Assembly (NCBI GenBank): GCA_017992055.1
Contig: JAGOPK010000007.1
Location: 186,001-250,000 of the forward strand
Source: Burkholderiaceae bacterium
Lineage (GTDB): Bacteria > Pseudomonadota > Gammaproteobacteria > Burkholderiales > Burkholderiaceae_C
Direction of reading: 5' to 3'
Length of the DNA: 64,000 nucleotides
This document shows positions 44,920 through 54,239 of the stretch, piece by piece (position 1 is the first letter of the stretch; each line of letters opens with the position of its first letter). The notes beneath the pieces are model-generated. The model did not search any database. It worked only from the letters and a program-made list of their open reading frames with translations, and was not told the origin of the DNA. The position numbers were made by a program, and so were the translations under genes.

Positions 44920-47900
44920 ATGCGTCTGCTGCCCCGGATCGCGCTGGCGGTGCTGTTGCCGCTGGCCGTGGGCATGTCGGTGATGGCCTGGACCGCGCTG
45001 GACGGCGCACGCCGCGCCGCCACCGAGGCCGAGGCCACGGCACAGCGGCGCGTCGATGCCCGCGCCGCCGCGCTGGCCGCCAATGTCGCCGCGCGCCTGG
45101 GCGAGCTGCGCATGCTGGCGCGCACGCCGATGCTGCGCGACGCTGGCGGCCCGGCCATCCGCCAGGCCCTGCTGGCCTGGCGCGAGGCCAGCGGGCACTT
45201 CGCCGGCATGGGCTACATCGATCTGGCCAGCGGCCTGCTGACCCCCACCGAAGGCCCGTCGCTGTCGCTGGAGGGCCGGCCGTACCTGGAGATGCTGCGC
45301 GCCGGCCAGGACGCCGCGGCCCAGACCCTGGTCAGCCGCACCAACGGCCAGCCGGTGGTGCTGCATGCGGTGGTCGTGCCCGGCCCCGATGGCCGGCCGC
45401 TGGCCGGCGTGGGCGGCATCCTGCACCTCACCGACCAGCTGGCCGCCGCCACGCGGCCGCCGTCCAGCGGCCTGGGGCCGGCGCCCGAGTTCCTGCTGCT
45501 GGACGGCCAGGGCCGGCGGCTGGGCGGCAGCCTGGACGGGCCGCTGCCGCCACTGGCCACGCCCCCGGCCACGGCCCGTGCCACGCTGGCGGCGATGGCC
45601 GCACTGGCCGGGCTGGCGCCCACCGCGACCCCGACCGACGACGCCGGCGGCCCGTCGCCGCCCGCCACCGTCGAAGCCCCGCATCTGGCACCGCGGCTGG
45701 CCTTCGGCACCGCGGTGGTGGGCACCGACTGGCGGCTGTGGACGCTGTACGAGCGCCAGGCCTGGGACCAGGCCCACGGCGCCGACCTGCGCGACAGCGT
45801 GGGCCTGCTGGCGGCCACGGTGCTGGCCGTGGGCCTGCTGATCGGCGTGTCGCTGCACCGCCTGGTGCTCAGGCCGGTGGCCAGTCTCGACGACGCGCTG
45901 CGCCGCTTCGGCAGCGGCGAGTCCGAGGTGCGTGTGCCGTCCAGCAGCAGTGCCGACGAGCTGCAGCGCCTGGCCCAGCGCTTCAATGCCATGGCCGATG
46001 CCACCACGGCCAGCGAGCGCCGGCTGCGCCTGATCTTCGAGGCCATGCCGCATCCGGTGGTGCTGTCCGAGATGGACGGCGGCCGCTTCGTCGATGTCAA
46101 CCCGGCCTACGAGCGCCACCTGGGCCTGGCGCGCGAGCAGATCGTCGGCCACACGCTGGCCGAGCTGGCCCCGGGCGTGGACCTGGAGATCCAGCGCCGG
46201 CTCGACGCCCGGCTGCTGGCCACCGGCCGCCTCGACAACATCGTCGCCGAATATGCCGGCCGCGATGGCCAGCCGCGCTGGAGCATGCTGTCGTCGCGGC
46301 TGACCGAGGTCGATGGCCGGCGCATGGCGCTGACCGTGTCCACCGACATCACGGCGCTGAAGCAGGCCGAGGCCGAGCTGCGGCGCAGCCAGGCCGCCTT
46401 CAATGCGCTGTTCGAGCTGGCACCGCTGCCGCTGTCCTATTCCGACGACAGCAGCGGCTTCACCCAGGGCCATTTCAACCAGGCCTGGTACCGCGCCTTC
46501 GGCTACACGCCCGAGCAGGCCGACGGCCGCTCGGGCACCGACTTCGGCCTGTGGCAGGACAACGCCGACCGCGGCCGCTATGCCCAGCGCCTGCTCGACG
46601 AAGGCGCGGTCGAGCGCTTCGAGGCCCGGCTGCGCCATGCCGACGGCTCGCCGCTGACGGTGTGGATGTCGGGACGCATGATCGAGCTGGCCGGCCGGCG
46701 GCTGCGCGTCAGCGCCTTTCTCGACGTCACCGAGCAGCTGCGCGGCGAGCGCCGGCTGCGCCGCTACCAGGCCATGGTGGCCGGCGCCAACGACGCGATG
46801 ATCCTGCTCGACGAGGGCCGCATCGTCGAGTGCAATGCGGCCACGGCCGCCATCTACGGCGCGCCGCGCGAGCAGCTGCTGGGCCGCAGCCCGGCCGACT
46901 TCTCGCCGGTGATGCAGCCCGACGGCCGCAGCAGCGAGCAGGCGGCGCAGCAGCTGATCGTCGCCGCGCTGGCCGGCGCGCCGCAGCGCTTCGAATGGCT
47001 GCACCAGCGGCCCGATGGCGGCCAGCGCCTGGTCGAGGTGGCGCTGAGCCGCCTGGTCGAGAACCAGCGCCCGCTGGTGGTGGCCGCGGTGCGCGACATC
47101 ACCCAGCGCCGCGCCGACGAGCAGGCGCTGCGCGAGAGCGGCGAGCTGCTCAGCCGCACCTTCGACCTGCTGCCCGAGCCGCTGGCGCTGATCCGCTCGG
47201 CCGACGGCCGCTTCGTCGACGTCAACCGCATGTGGGAGCACAAGTCCGGCTACAGCCGGGCCCAGGCCGTCGGCCGCACCGGCCTGGAACTGGGCCTGTT
47301 CGACGACCCGGCCGACCTCCGGCGCCTGAGCGCGGCCTTCATGGCCCAGCCGGAGTTCGACGCCCTGCCGGTGACCTATCACACCGCCGATGGCCGCCGC
47401 CTGCCCTGCGAGGTGTCGGCGCGGCAGATGGTCTACCGCGGCGAGGCCATCGGCATCTGGCTGATCCGCGACATGAGCGAGCGCCTGGCCGCCGAGCAGC
47501 GTTACCGCCAGCTCAACGAAGGCATGATGGAAGGCTTTGCCGCGGTCGACCAGCAGGGCCGCGTGGTGCAGACCAACAGCGCCTTCCGCGCCCTGGTCGG
47601 CTACGACCAGGAGCAGCTGCAGCACCTGAGCTTCTACGAGCTGACGCCCGAGCGCTGGCACGACATGGAGCGCCGCATCCTGCGCGAGCAGGTCGACGTG
47701 CGCGGCTATTCCGAGCTGTACGAGAAGGAGTACCGCCGCGCCGACGGCAGCCTGCTGCCGGTGGAGCTGCGCGCCCACCTGGACCGCGATGCCCAAGGCC
47801 AGCCCTGCGGCTACTGGGCGGTGGCACGCGACATCACCCAGCGCAAGCAGGCCGAGGACCAGCTGCGCCGCCTCAACCTCACGCTGGAGGAGCGGGTGCA

Positions 47901-48738
47901 GCAGCGCACCGCCGAGCTGGCCGCGCGCAACCACGAGCTGGCCCAGGCCATCGAGACCCTGCACCGCACCCGCGACGAGCTGGTGCGCAGCGAGAAGCTG
48001 GCCTCGCTGGGTGCGCTGGTGGCCGGCGTGGCCCATGAGCTGAACACGCCGGTGGGCAATGCGGTGATGGTGGCCAGCACCATCGCCGACCGCCAGCGCG
48101 AGCTGGACGCGGCGCTGGCCCAGGGCCTGCGCCGGGCCACGCTGGACGAGTATCTGGAGGTCACGCGCGAAGGCCTGCTGGTGCTGGAACGCAACCTCGC
48201 GCGGGCGGCCGAGCTGATCGGCAGCTTCAAGCAGCTGGCGGCCGACCAGAGCAGCGAGCAGCGCCGCAGCTTCACGCCCGACGAGCTGCTGCACGGCGTG
48301 CTGCTGGCGCTGAGCCCGCGGCTGCGCCGCGCCGGCGTGCAGGTCGAGCAGCGGCTGGCGCCGGGCCTGCAGCTCGACAGCTATCCCGGACCGCTGGGCC
48401 AGGTGCTGGAGAACCTGCTGCTCAACGCCATCGTGCACGGCTTCGACGGCCGGGATCATGGCCGCATCCTGATCACCGCCGAGGCCGATGGCGACGAGCG
48501 GCTGCGCCTGGTGGTCGAGGACGACGGCTGCGGCATGGCGCCCGAGGTGCTGCGCCATGTGTTCGACCCCTTCTTCACCACCCGCCTGGGCAGCGGCGGC
48601 TCGGGCCTGGGCCTGCACATCGTCTACACCCTGGTCAGCGGCGTGCTGGGCGGCCGCATCGACGTCAGCAGCGTGCCCGGCCAGGGCAGCCGCTTCGTGC
48701 TGAGCCTGCCGCGTGTGGCACCTGCACGCTCTGCCTGA
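44920..48738 (+). CDS. Multi-PAS membrane sensor histidine kinase
   Basis: A 1272-residue kinase. An N-terminal helix (IALAVLLPLAVGMSVMAW) and a second at about 290-315 (VGLLAATVLAVGLLIGVSLH) flank a dCache-like periplasmic sensor (SLEGRPYLEMLRAGQDAAAQ). HAMP follows (about 315-365), then five PAS domains in a row (about 370-485, 490-610, 612-735, 740-855, 860-980). HisKA carries His1039 in VAGVAHELNTPVGN, and the HATPase includes VEDDGCGMAPEVLRHVFDPF and GGSGLGLHIVYTLV. There is no receiver. The HELNTPVGN box is of the type found in redox/metabolite kinases. The two following genes begin with receivers and are the likely partners. Confidence 0.92.
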   Translation: MRLLPRIALAVLLPLAVGMSVMAWTALDGARRAATEAEATAQRRVDARAAALAANVAARLGELRMLARTPMLRDAGGPAIRQALLAWREASGHFAGMGYIDLASGLLTPTEGPSLSLEGRPYLEMLRAGQDAAAQTLVSRTNGQPVVLHAVVVPGPDGRPLAGVGGILHLTDQLAAATRPPSSGLGPAPEFLLLDGQGRRLGGSLDGPLPPLATPPATARATLAAMAALAGLAPTATPTDDAGGPSPPATVEAPHLAPRLAFGTAVVGTDWRLWTLYERQAWDQAHGADLRDSVGLLAATVLAVGLLIGVSLHRLVLRPVASLDDALRRFGSGESEVRVPSSSSADELQRLAQRFNAMADATTASERRLRLIFEAMPHPVVLSEMDGGRFVDVNPAYERHLGLAREQIVGHTLAELAPGVDLEIQRRLDARLLATGRLDNIVAEYAGRDGQPRWSMLSSRLTEVDGRRMALTVSTDITALKQAEAELRRSQAAFNALFELAPLPLSYSDDSSGFTQGHFNQAWYRAFGYTPEQADGRSGTDFGLWQDNADRGRYAQRLLDEGAVERFEARLRHADGSPLTVWMSGRMIELAGRRLRVSAFLDVTEQLRGERRLRRYQAMVAGANDAMILLDEGRIVECNAATAAIYGAPREQLLGRSPADFSPVMQPDGRSSEQAAQQLIVAALAGAPQRFEWLHQRPDGGQRLVEVALSRLVENQRPLVVAAVRDITQRRADEQALRESGELLSRTFDLLPEPLALIRSADGRFVDVNRMWEHKSGYSRAQAVGRTGLELGLFDDPADLRRLSAAFMAQPEFDALPVTYHTADGRRLPCEVSARQMVYRGEAIGIWLIRDMSERLAAEQRYRQLNEGMMEGFAAVDQQGRVVQTNSAFRALVGYDQEQLQHLSFYELTPERWHDMERRILREQVDVRGYSELYEKEYRRADGSLLPVELRAHLDRDAQGQPCGYWAVARDITQRKQAEDQLRRLNLTLEERVQQRTAELAARNHELAQAIETLHRTRDELVRSEKLASLGALVAGVAHELNTPVGNAVMVASTIADRQRELDAALAQGLRRATLDEYLEVTREGLLVLERNLARAAELIGSFKQLAADQSSEQRRSFTPDELLHGVLLALSPRLRRAGVQVEQRLAPGLQLDSYPGPLGQVLENLLLNAIVHGFDGRDHGRILITAEADGDERLRLVVEDDGCGMAPEVLRHVFDPFFTTRLGSGGSGLGLHIVYTLVSGVLGGRIDVSSVPGQGSRFVLSLPRVAPARSA

Positions 48739-48807
48739 GCATCGCATGCCCGGGCACGCAGCGCACCGCTACCATCCGGCCATGACAGCCTGCGGGGCCC
48801 GGCGCCC

Positions 48808-50208
48808 GTGACCACCTCCAGCCCGGCAGCCGACAGCCTGGCGGCGCAGGCCATGGTCTTTGCCGGCGCGCCGCCGACGGTGTCCGGCGGCGACGACCCG
48901 CGGCCCTGGGTGGTGGCGGTGGTCGACGACGACGACGACGTGCACCAGGCCACCGCGCTGGCGCTGCGCGGCCTGCGCGTCGACGGCCGGCCGTTCGAGC
49001 TGCTGCATGCGCATTCGGCGGCCCAGGCCTTCGAGCTGATCGCCGGCCGGCCCGACATCGCCGTGGCCCTGGTCGACGTGGTCATGGAGACCGACGCCGC
49101 CGGCCTGGACCTGGTGCGGCGCGTGCGCGAGCAGCTCGGCCGCCAGGCCTTGCGCATCGTGCTGCGCACCGGCCAGCCCGGCCAGGCGCCCGAGATGCAG
49201 ACGGTGCAGGCCTTCGACATCAACGACTACCGCACCAAGGCCGAGCTGACGCGGGTGCGGCTGTTTGCCACGCTGTGCACCGCCATCCGCAGCTTCCGCC
49301 AGTTCGACGAGCTGGAGCGCCAGCGCGATGCGCTGCAGGCCATGAATGCCGAGCTGGCCCGTGCCCGCGATGCCGAGCAGGCCGAGGCCGGCCGCCGCGC
49401 CGCCGCCGAGCAGGCGCTGGCCCAGGCACGCCAGGCCACCGAGCAGCAGGTGGCCGAGCGCACACGCAGCCTCAGCGCCGCGGTCGACGAGCTGGACGCC
49501 TTCAGCCGCCGCGTGGCCCACGATCTGCGCGGCCCGCTGGACGGCCTGGCCGGGCTGTCGGGCCTGATGCTGGAGAAGGTCCAGCAGGCCCAGGCCGCCG
49601 GCAACGCCGCCTGGGCCGGCCAGCTGCCGGACTGGCTGCAGCTGATGCGCTCGCAGACGCACCAGCTGGCCGGCCTGGTGGGCGATCTGCTGCAGCTGTC
49701 GCGCGCCGACCAGGGGCCGCTGCAGGGCGGCCCGGTGGCGCTGGATGCGCAGCTCGACCAGGTGCTCGACGTGCTGGCCCTGCAATGGCCGGCCGAGCGG
49801 CTGCGCGCCATCCAGCGCCCGGCCCGGCCCCTGCCGGTGGTGAGCGGCGATGCCGCGCTGCTGCGCCAGGTGCTGGCCAATCTGCTGGGCAATGCGCTGA
49901 AGTTCAGCGCCGTGCGCGACCAGCCCCTGGTGCGGCTCAGTGCCCACCCGGCGGCACGCCCGGGCTGGTGCACGCTGCGCATCGAGGACAACGGCAGCGG
50001 CTTCGACCCGGCCCGCGCCAGCCAGCTGTTCCAGCCCTTCCAGCGCCTGCATGGCGCCGAGGTGCCGGGCACCGGCCTGGGCCTGTCCATCGTGCGCCGC
50101 ATCGTCGAGCGCCATGGCGGCCAGGTGCGGGCCGAAGGCCGGCCGGGCCTGGGCGCCACCTTCGAGATCGACCTGCCGGCGGCCGACGCGCCGACCACGC
50201 CACCATGA
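48808..50208 (+). CDS. Receiver-histidine kinase protein (REC-HisKA-HATPase)
   Basis: A 466-residue soluble protein with inverted order: N-terminal receiver (about 35-165; phospho-Asp90 in LVDVVMETDAAG, Thr in LRTGQPG, Lys in YRTKAEL), a coiled coil (about 170-230; ELERQRDALQAMNAELARAR), then HisKA with His238 in FSRRVAHDLRGPLDG and HATPase (IEDNGSGFDPA; GTGLGLSIVRRI). Phosphorylation by the upstream multi-PAS kinase would gate its own kinase domain. The receiver and leader are paralogous to the next protein. The start is a GTG; no ATG is in frame before Met16. Confidence 0.9.
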   Translation: MTTSSPAADSLAAQAMVFAGAPPTVSGGDDPRPWVVAVVDDDDDVHQATALALRGLRVDGRPFELLHAHSAAQAFELIAGRPDIAVALVDVVMETDAAGLDLVRRVREQLGRQALRIVLRTGQPGQAPEMQTVQAFDINDYRTKAELTRVRLFATLCTAIRSFRQFDELERQRDALQAMNAELARARDAEQAEAGRRAAAEQALAQARQATEQQVAERTRSLSAAVDELDAFSRRVAHDLRGPLDGLAGLSGLMLEKVQQAQAAGNAAWAGQLPDWLQLMRSQTHQLAGLVGDLLQLSRADQGPLQGGPVALDAQLDQVLDVLALQWPAERLRAIQRPARPLPVVSGDAALLRQVLANLLGNALKFSAVRDQPLVRLSAHPAARPGWCTLRIEDNGSGFDPARASQLFQPFQRLHGAEVPGTGLGLSIVRRIVERHGGQVRAEGRPGLGATFEIDLPAADAPTTPP

Positions 50209-52436
50209 CTGCAGACGACGATCTGATGGTGTTTGCCGACGAGCTGGGCGAGGGCCTGCCGCCGGCCGCAACCGCGGCCGCCGACGGCGCCCCGCCGTGG
50301 AAGCTGCTGATCGTCGACGACGACGAGGACATCCACCAGGCCACCGAGCTGGCCATGCGCGGCCTGGTCATCGCCGGACGGCCGCTGCAGTTCCTGCATG
50401 CGCGCTCGGCGGCCGAGGCCCGCGCCATCCTGGCCGAGCAGGCCGACGTGGCGGTGATGCTGCTGGACGTGGTGATGGAGTCCGGCGACGCCGGGCTGCG
50501 CCTGGTCGACGAGGCGCGCGGGCCGCTGGGCCGGCAGGCGCTGCGCATCATCCTGCGCACCGGCCAGCCGGGCTATGCGCCCGAGATCGACACCATCCGC
50601 CGCCACGACATCAACGACTACCGCACCAAGTCCGAGCTGACACGGGTGCGGCTGTACACCAGCCTCACCGCGGCGCTGCGCTCCTACCGCCAGATCCTGG
50701 TGCTGGAGCAGGCGCGCCGCGGCCTGGAGATGGTGGTCACCGCCACCGCCGAGCTGAACCGGCTGCAGGGCCTGCAGCGCTTTGCCCAGGGCATCGTGCT
50801 GCAGCTGTGCGCGCTGCTGGACCTGCCGGCCGAAGGCCTGCTCTGCGCCCAGCAGGGCGGCAGCGGCCACGACGACGCGGCGCCGACGCTGATCGCCGCC
50901 GCCGGCCGCTGGACGCCGCTGATCAACCGGCCGCTGCACGAGCTGCCCGATGCGCCGCTGCGCCAGGCCCTCGGCGAGGCCCTGGCCACGCGCCGCCACC
51001 GGCTGCAGCCGCCGCTGGCGCTGTTTTTTGCGTCGGCCGACGGCCGCGGCGTGGCCGCCCATGTGCAGTCGCCGCGCAGCCTGGATGCGCTGGACGAGCA
51101 CCTGATCGAGATCTTCTGCGCCAACATGGCGGTGGGCTTCGACAACCAGCTGCTGCTGCAGCGCCTGGGCGAGCTGGCCTACGAAGACCCGCTGCTGCAC
51201 ATCGCCAACCGCAACCGCTTCATCGCCGCGGTCGATGCCCAGCAGCGCCTGGCCGAGGGCGGCACGCTGGCGGCGCTGGACATCGACGACTTCGCCGGCA
51301 TCAACCAGAACCTGGGCCATGCCTTCGGCGACCGCCTGCTGGCCGCGGTGGCGCAGCGCCTGGGCCAGCAGCTGCCGCCGCCGGTGACGCTGGCGCGCCT
51401 GGGCGGCGACACCTTCGGCCTGGTCGGCCCGGCCCAGGCGCTCAGCGCCGAGCGCCTGGCTGCGCTCAGCGAGCCGGCCTTCGAGGTCGATGGCGAGCGG
51501 CTGCGCATCTCGCTGACCGCCGGCCTGGTGCAGCTGCCGCCGGCGCCGTCCGACGGCTCCAGCCTGGGCGCCGAGCTGATCAAGGACGCCTACATCGCGC
51601 TGCGCCAGGCCAAGCAGCGCCGGCGCGGCGGCGCCTGCTGGTTCGAGCCGGCCATGGGCGCCCAGGCCGACGAGCGCATGCGCCTGCTGCGCGCACTGCG
51701 CGAGGCCTTCGACGAGCAGCGGCTGTTCGTCGCCTACCAGCCGCTGGTGGCGCTGGACACGCAGCGCGTGATCGGCGTCGAGGCCCTGCTGCGCTGGCGC
51801 ACGCCGGCGGGCCAGCTGGTGCCGCCGGACCGCTTCATCCCGCTGGCCGAGCAGTCGGGCCTGATCCTGCCGATCGGCGAGTACGTGCTGCGCAGCGCCT
51901 GCCAGATGCTGGCGCGGCTGCGTGCCGCCGGCCATGACGGGCTGCGCATGTCGGTGAATGTGTCGCAGGCCCAGTTCCGCGATGCCGGCCTGACGCGGCG
52001 CCTGGATGCGGCCCTGGCCGACGCCGGTGTGCCGGCCCAGCAGCTGGAGCTGGAGATCACCGAGTCGATGGCCTCGGAAAGCCTGCAGACGGTGCAGACG
52101 GTGCTGGCCGCGGTGCGCCAGCGCGGCGTGGGCATCGCCATCGACGACTTCGGCACCGGCTACTCCTCGCTGGCCGTGCTGCGCCAGCTGCACCCCGACC
52201 GGCTCAAGCTGGACCGCAGCTTCGTCGGCGAGCTGGTGGCCCCCGGCGACGGCGCCATCGCCCGCACGGTGATCGCGCTGGCCCGCCACCTGGGCCTGGC
52301 GGTGATCGCCGAGGGCGTGGAAACCGAGGCCCAGCGCCAGGCCCTGCTGGAGCTGGGCTGCCCCGAGGGCCAGGGCTGGCTGTGGGCGCCGGCGATGGAA
52401 GGCCAGCTGCTGCTGGAGTGGCTGGCCAGCCGCTGA
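50205..52436 (+). CDS. Receiver-GGDEF-EAL protein (cyclic di-GMP phosphodiesterase-like)
   Basis: A 743-residue protein. The receiver (about 30-165) has Asp88 in MLLDVVMESGDAG, Thr in LRTGQPG and Lys in YRTKSEL. A DUF3369-like middle region (about 170-320; LVLEQARRGLEMVVTATAEL) follows. The GGDEF domain is degenerate: residues 400-404 read GGDTF and no RxxD inhibitory site precedes it. The EAL domain (about 495-735) looks active: EAL at 526-528, QPLVALDTQRVIGVEALLRW, SVNVSQAQF, EITESM, DDFGTGYSSLAVLRQL and EGVETEAQR. It probably degrades cyclic di-GMP when its receiver is phosphorylated. It overlaps the previous gene by four bases (ATGA). Confidence 0.92.
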   Translation: MTADDDLMVFADELGEGLPPAATAAADGAPPWKLLIVDDDEDIHQATELAMRGLVIAGRPLQFLHARSAAEARAILAEQADVAVMLLDVVMESGDAGLRLVDEARGPLGRQALRIILRTGQPGYAPEIDTIRRHDINDYRTKSELTRVRLYTSLTAALRSYRQILVLEQARRGLEMVVTATAELNRLQGLQRFAQGIVLQLCALLDLPAEGLLCAQQGGSGHDDAAPTLIAAAGRWTPLINRPLHELPDAPLRQALGEALATRRHRLQPPLALFFASADGRGVAAHVQSPRSLDALDEHLIEIFCANMAVGFDNQLLLQRLGELAYEDPLLHIANRNRFIAAVDAQQRLAEGGTLAALDIDDFAGINQNLGHAFGDRLLAAVAQRLGQQLPPPVTLARLGGDTFGLVGPAQALSAERLAALSEPAFEVDGERLRISLTAGLVQLPPAPSDGSSLGAELIKDAYIALRQAKQRRRGGACWFEPAMGAQADERMRLLRALREAFDEQRLFVAYQPLVALDTQRVIGVEALLRWRTPAGQLVPPDRFIPLAEQSGLILPIGEYVLRSACQMLARLRAAGHDGLRMSVNVSQAQFRDAGLTRRLDAALADAGVPAQQLELEITESMASESLQTVQTVLAAVRQRGVGIAIDDFGTGYSSLAVLRQLHPDRLKLDRSFVGELVAPGDGAIARTVIALARHLGLAVIAEGVETEAQRQALLELGCPEGQGWLWAPAMEGQLLLEWLASR

Positions 52437-52439
52437 AGG

Positions 52440-54134
52440 CTAGCGCGCCGGTTCGTCCAGCTCGGCCAGATCGGTGCGGGCCGGCGCCCGCAGCCGGGTG
52501 GCGGTGAGCGCACCCTCGCTTTCGAGGATCGGATAGGCGATCGAGCAGATGTGCGAGTTGATGCGCTTCAGCTCGCTGATCAGGTCCAGGTGCAGCGAGC
52601 TGGTCTCGATGCTCTGCGCGGTGTTGTCCTGCAGCCGGGCGATGTGGCTGGCCGCATAGGCATGCACCAGGTCGCGAAAGCGCGCCTTCTCCTCCAGCAG
52701 CCGGCGGGCGTCGCGCAGCCGGCCCTCGCGGCCGCCGAGGAACACGCCCATGCCCAGGCGCAGATTGGCCAGCAGGCGCTCGTGCAGGTGGCAGATCTCG
52801 GCCATGCCGGCGTCCGAGAAGCGCCGGGCGGTGCGGATCTTCTTGTCCTCGATGTCCTGCAGCACGCGCTCGATGCTGTCGCCGATCTGCTCCATGTTGA
52901 TGGTGAAGCTGACGATGTCGGTCCAGCGCCGGCCTTCGCGCTCGCTCAGCGCCTCGCGCGAGATCTGCGTCAGGTAGAACTTGATCGCGCTGTACAGCCG
53001 GTCGACCTCGTCGTCGCGGGCACGCAGGCGCTCGGACAGCTCCAGGTCGTTGTCGCGCAGCACCGTCAGCATGCCGCGCAGCATGGTCTCGACCACATCG
53101 GCCTGGTGCAGGGCCTCGCGCGCCGCGCCGCTGATGGCCAGGCTGGGCGTGGCCAGGGCCAGCGGGTCCAGGTGGCTGGTGCGGCCACCATCGCGCTGCG
53201 CATCGGGCAGCGGCAGCCAGCGCTCGACCAGGCGCGCCGCCGGCCCGGTGAGGCCGAGGAAGCCGGCCGCCAGCAGCAGGTTGAAGCCCAGGTGGAAGCC
53301 CACCACCTGCGCATGCACGGCCGGCAGCCAGTGCTGCAGCAGCCCCTGGGCCGGGCCCAGCAGCGGCAGGGCCAGCAGACAGCCGGCCAGCTTGAAGCCC
53401 AGGTTGCCCAGCGGCAGGCGGCGCGCGGCCGGCGCATCGGCCGAGGTGGCGGCCACCGCCAGCAGGCCGCTGCCCAGGTTGGCGCCCAGCACCAGGCCCA
53501 GGGCCACGCCGGTGGGCAGCAGGCCCTGCTCGGCCAGTGTGGCGGTGAGCAGCACGATGGCCAGGCTGGAGTAGCTGGCCACGGTGAGCGCGGCGCCGAC
53601 CACGATCTCCAGCAGCACCTCGTTGGGCAGGGCCACCAGCAGCGCCCGCAGCGCCGCACTGTCGGTCAGCGGCCGGGTGGCGGCGACGATCAGCTGCAGC
53701 GCCAGCGTGATCAGGCCCAGGCCGATCAGCACGCGGCCAATGCGTCCGCCCAGGCCGGCGCCGGTCTGGCGGCCGATGAACAGCAGCACGCCGACCACGA
53801 TCAGCAGCGGCGACAGCCAGGACAGGTCAAACGAAAACACCACCGCCATCAGCGCCGAGCCCACGTCGGCGCCCAGCATCACCGCCAGCGCGGCGGCGGT
53901 GGGCACCAGGCCCTTGCCGACGAAGCTGGCGACGATCAGGCAGGTGGCCGTGCTGCTCTGCACCAGGCTGGTCACGCCCAGGCCGGCGGCCAGCGCGCGG
54001 CCGCGGTTGCCGAAGCTGGCCGCCAGCACCTGGCGCAGGTTCTCGCCGGCCACGCGCAGCATGCCGGTGCGCACCTGGTAGGTGCCCCAGACCAGCAGCG
54101 CGATGGCGGCCAACAGGTTGAGCAGATGGATCAT
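52440..54134 (-). CDS. Na/Pi cotransporter-family protein with PhoU-like domain
   Basis: A 564-residue protein. The N-terminal half has two NptA/PNaS-type repeats with the QSSTATCLIVASFVG and ASYSSLAIVLLTATLAEQG segments, where the QSSTAT motif is characteristic, and about eight membrane helices. The C-terminal part (about 340-545) is a PhoU-like helical bundle (VVETMLRGMLTVLRDNDLEL, IVSFTINMEQIGDSIERVLQ). The family takes up phosphate with sodium, or exports it; the PhoU part probably regulates. Met at 54134 is chosen because the first helix follows at once. It converges on the EAL gene with a three-base gap. Confidence 0.92.
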   Translation of the reverse strand: MIHLLNLLAAIALLVWGTYQVRTGMLRVAGENLRQVLAASFGNRGRALAAGLGVTSLVQSSTATCLIVASFVGKGLVPTAAALAVMLGADVGSALMAVVFSFDLSWLSPLLIVVGVLLFIGRQTGAGLGGRIGRVLIGLGLITLALQLIVAATRPLTDSAALRALLVALPNEVLLEIVVGAALTVASYSSLAIVLLTATLAEQGLLPTGVALGLVLGANLGSGLLAVAATSADAPAARRLPLGNLGFKLAGCLLALPLLGPAQGLLQHWLPAVHAQVVGFHLGFNLLLAAGFLGLTGPAARLVERWLPLPDAQRDGGRTSHLDPLALATPSLAISGAAREALHQADVVETMLRGMLTVLRDNDLELSERLRARDDEVDRLYSAIKFYLTQISREALSEREGRRWTDIVSFTINMEQIGDSIERVLQDIEDKKIRTARRFSDAGMAEICHLHERLLANLRLGMGVFLGGREGRLRDARRLLEEKARFRDLVHAYAASHIARLQDNTAQSIETSSLHLDLISELKRINSHICSIAYPILESEGALTATRLRAPARTDLAELDEPAR

Positions 54135-54239
54135 GGAGCATGCGGCAGGCAACGACCATGCCAGCACAGTGTTCGTTGTACGCCCGCGGCCCGGCCGGTG
54201 AAGCCGGCATCAGACGCTCAAAGCGTGGCGAATTCCGCG

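Noticed and set aside
52440-54134. Pho regulon grouping of the Na/Pi-like protein with the PhoX-like protein at 38477-39883 and the PhnE-like operon.
   Set aside because: The three loci are many kilobases apart with no shared operator-like sequence seen, so common phosphate control cannot be supported from the sequence.
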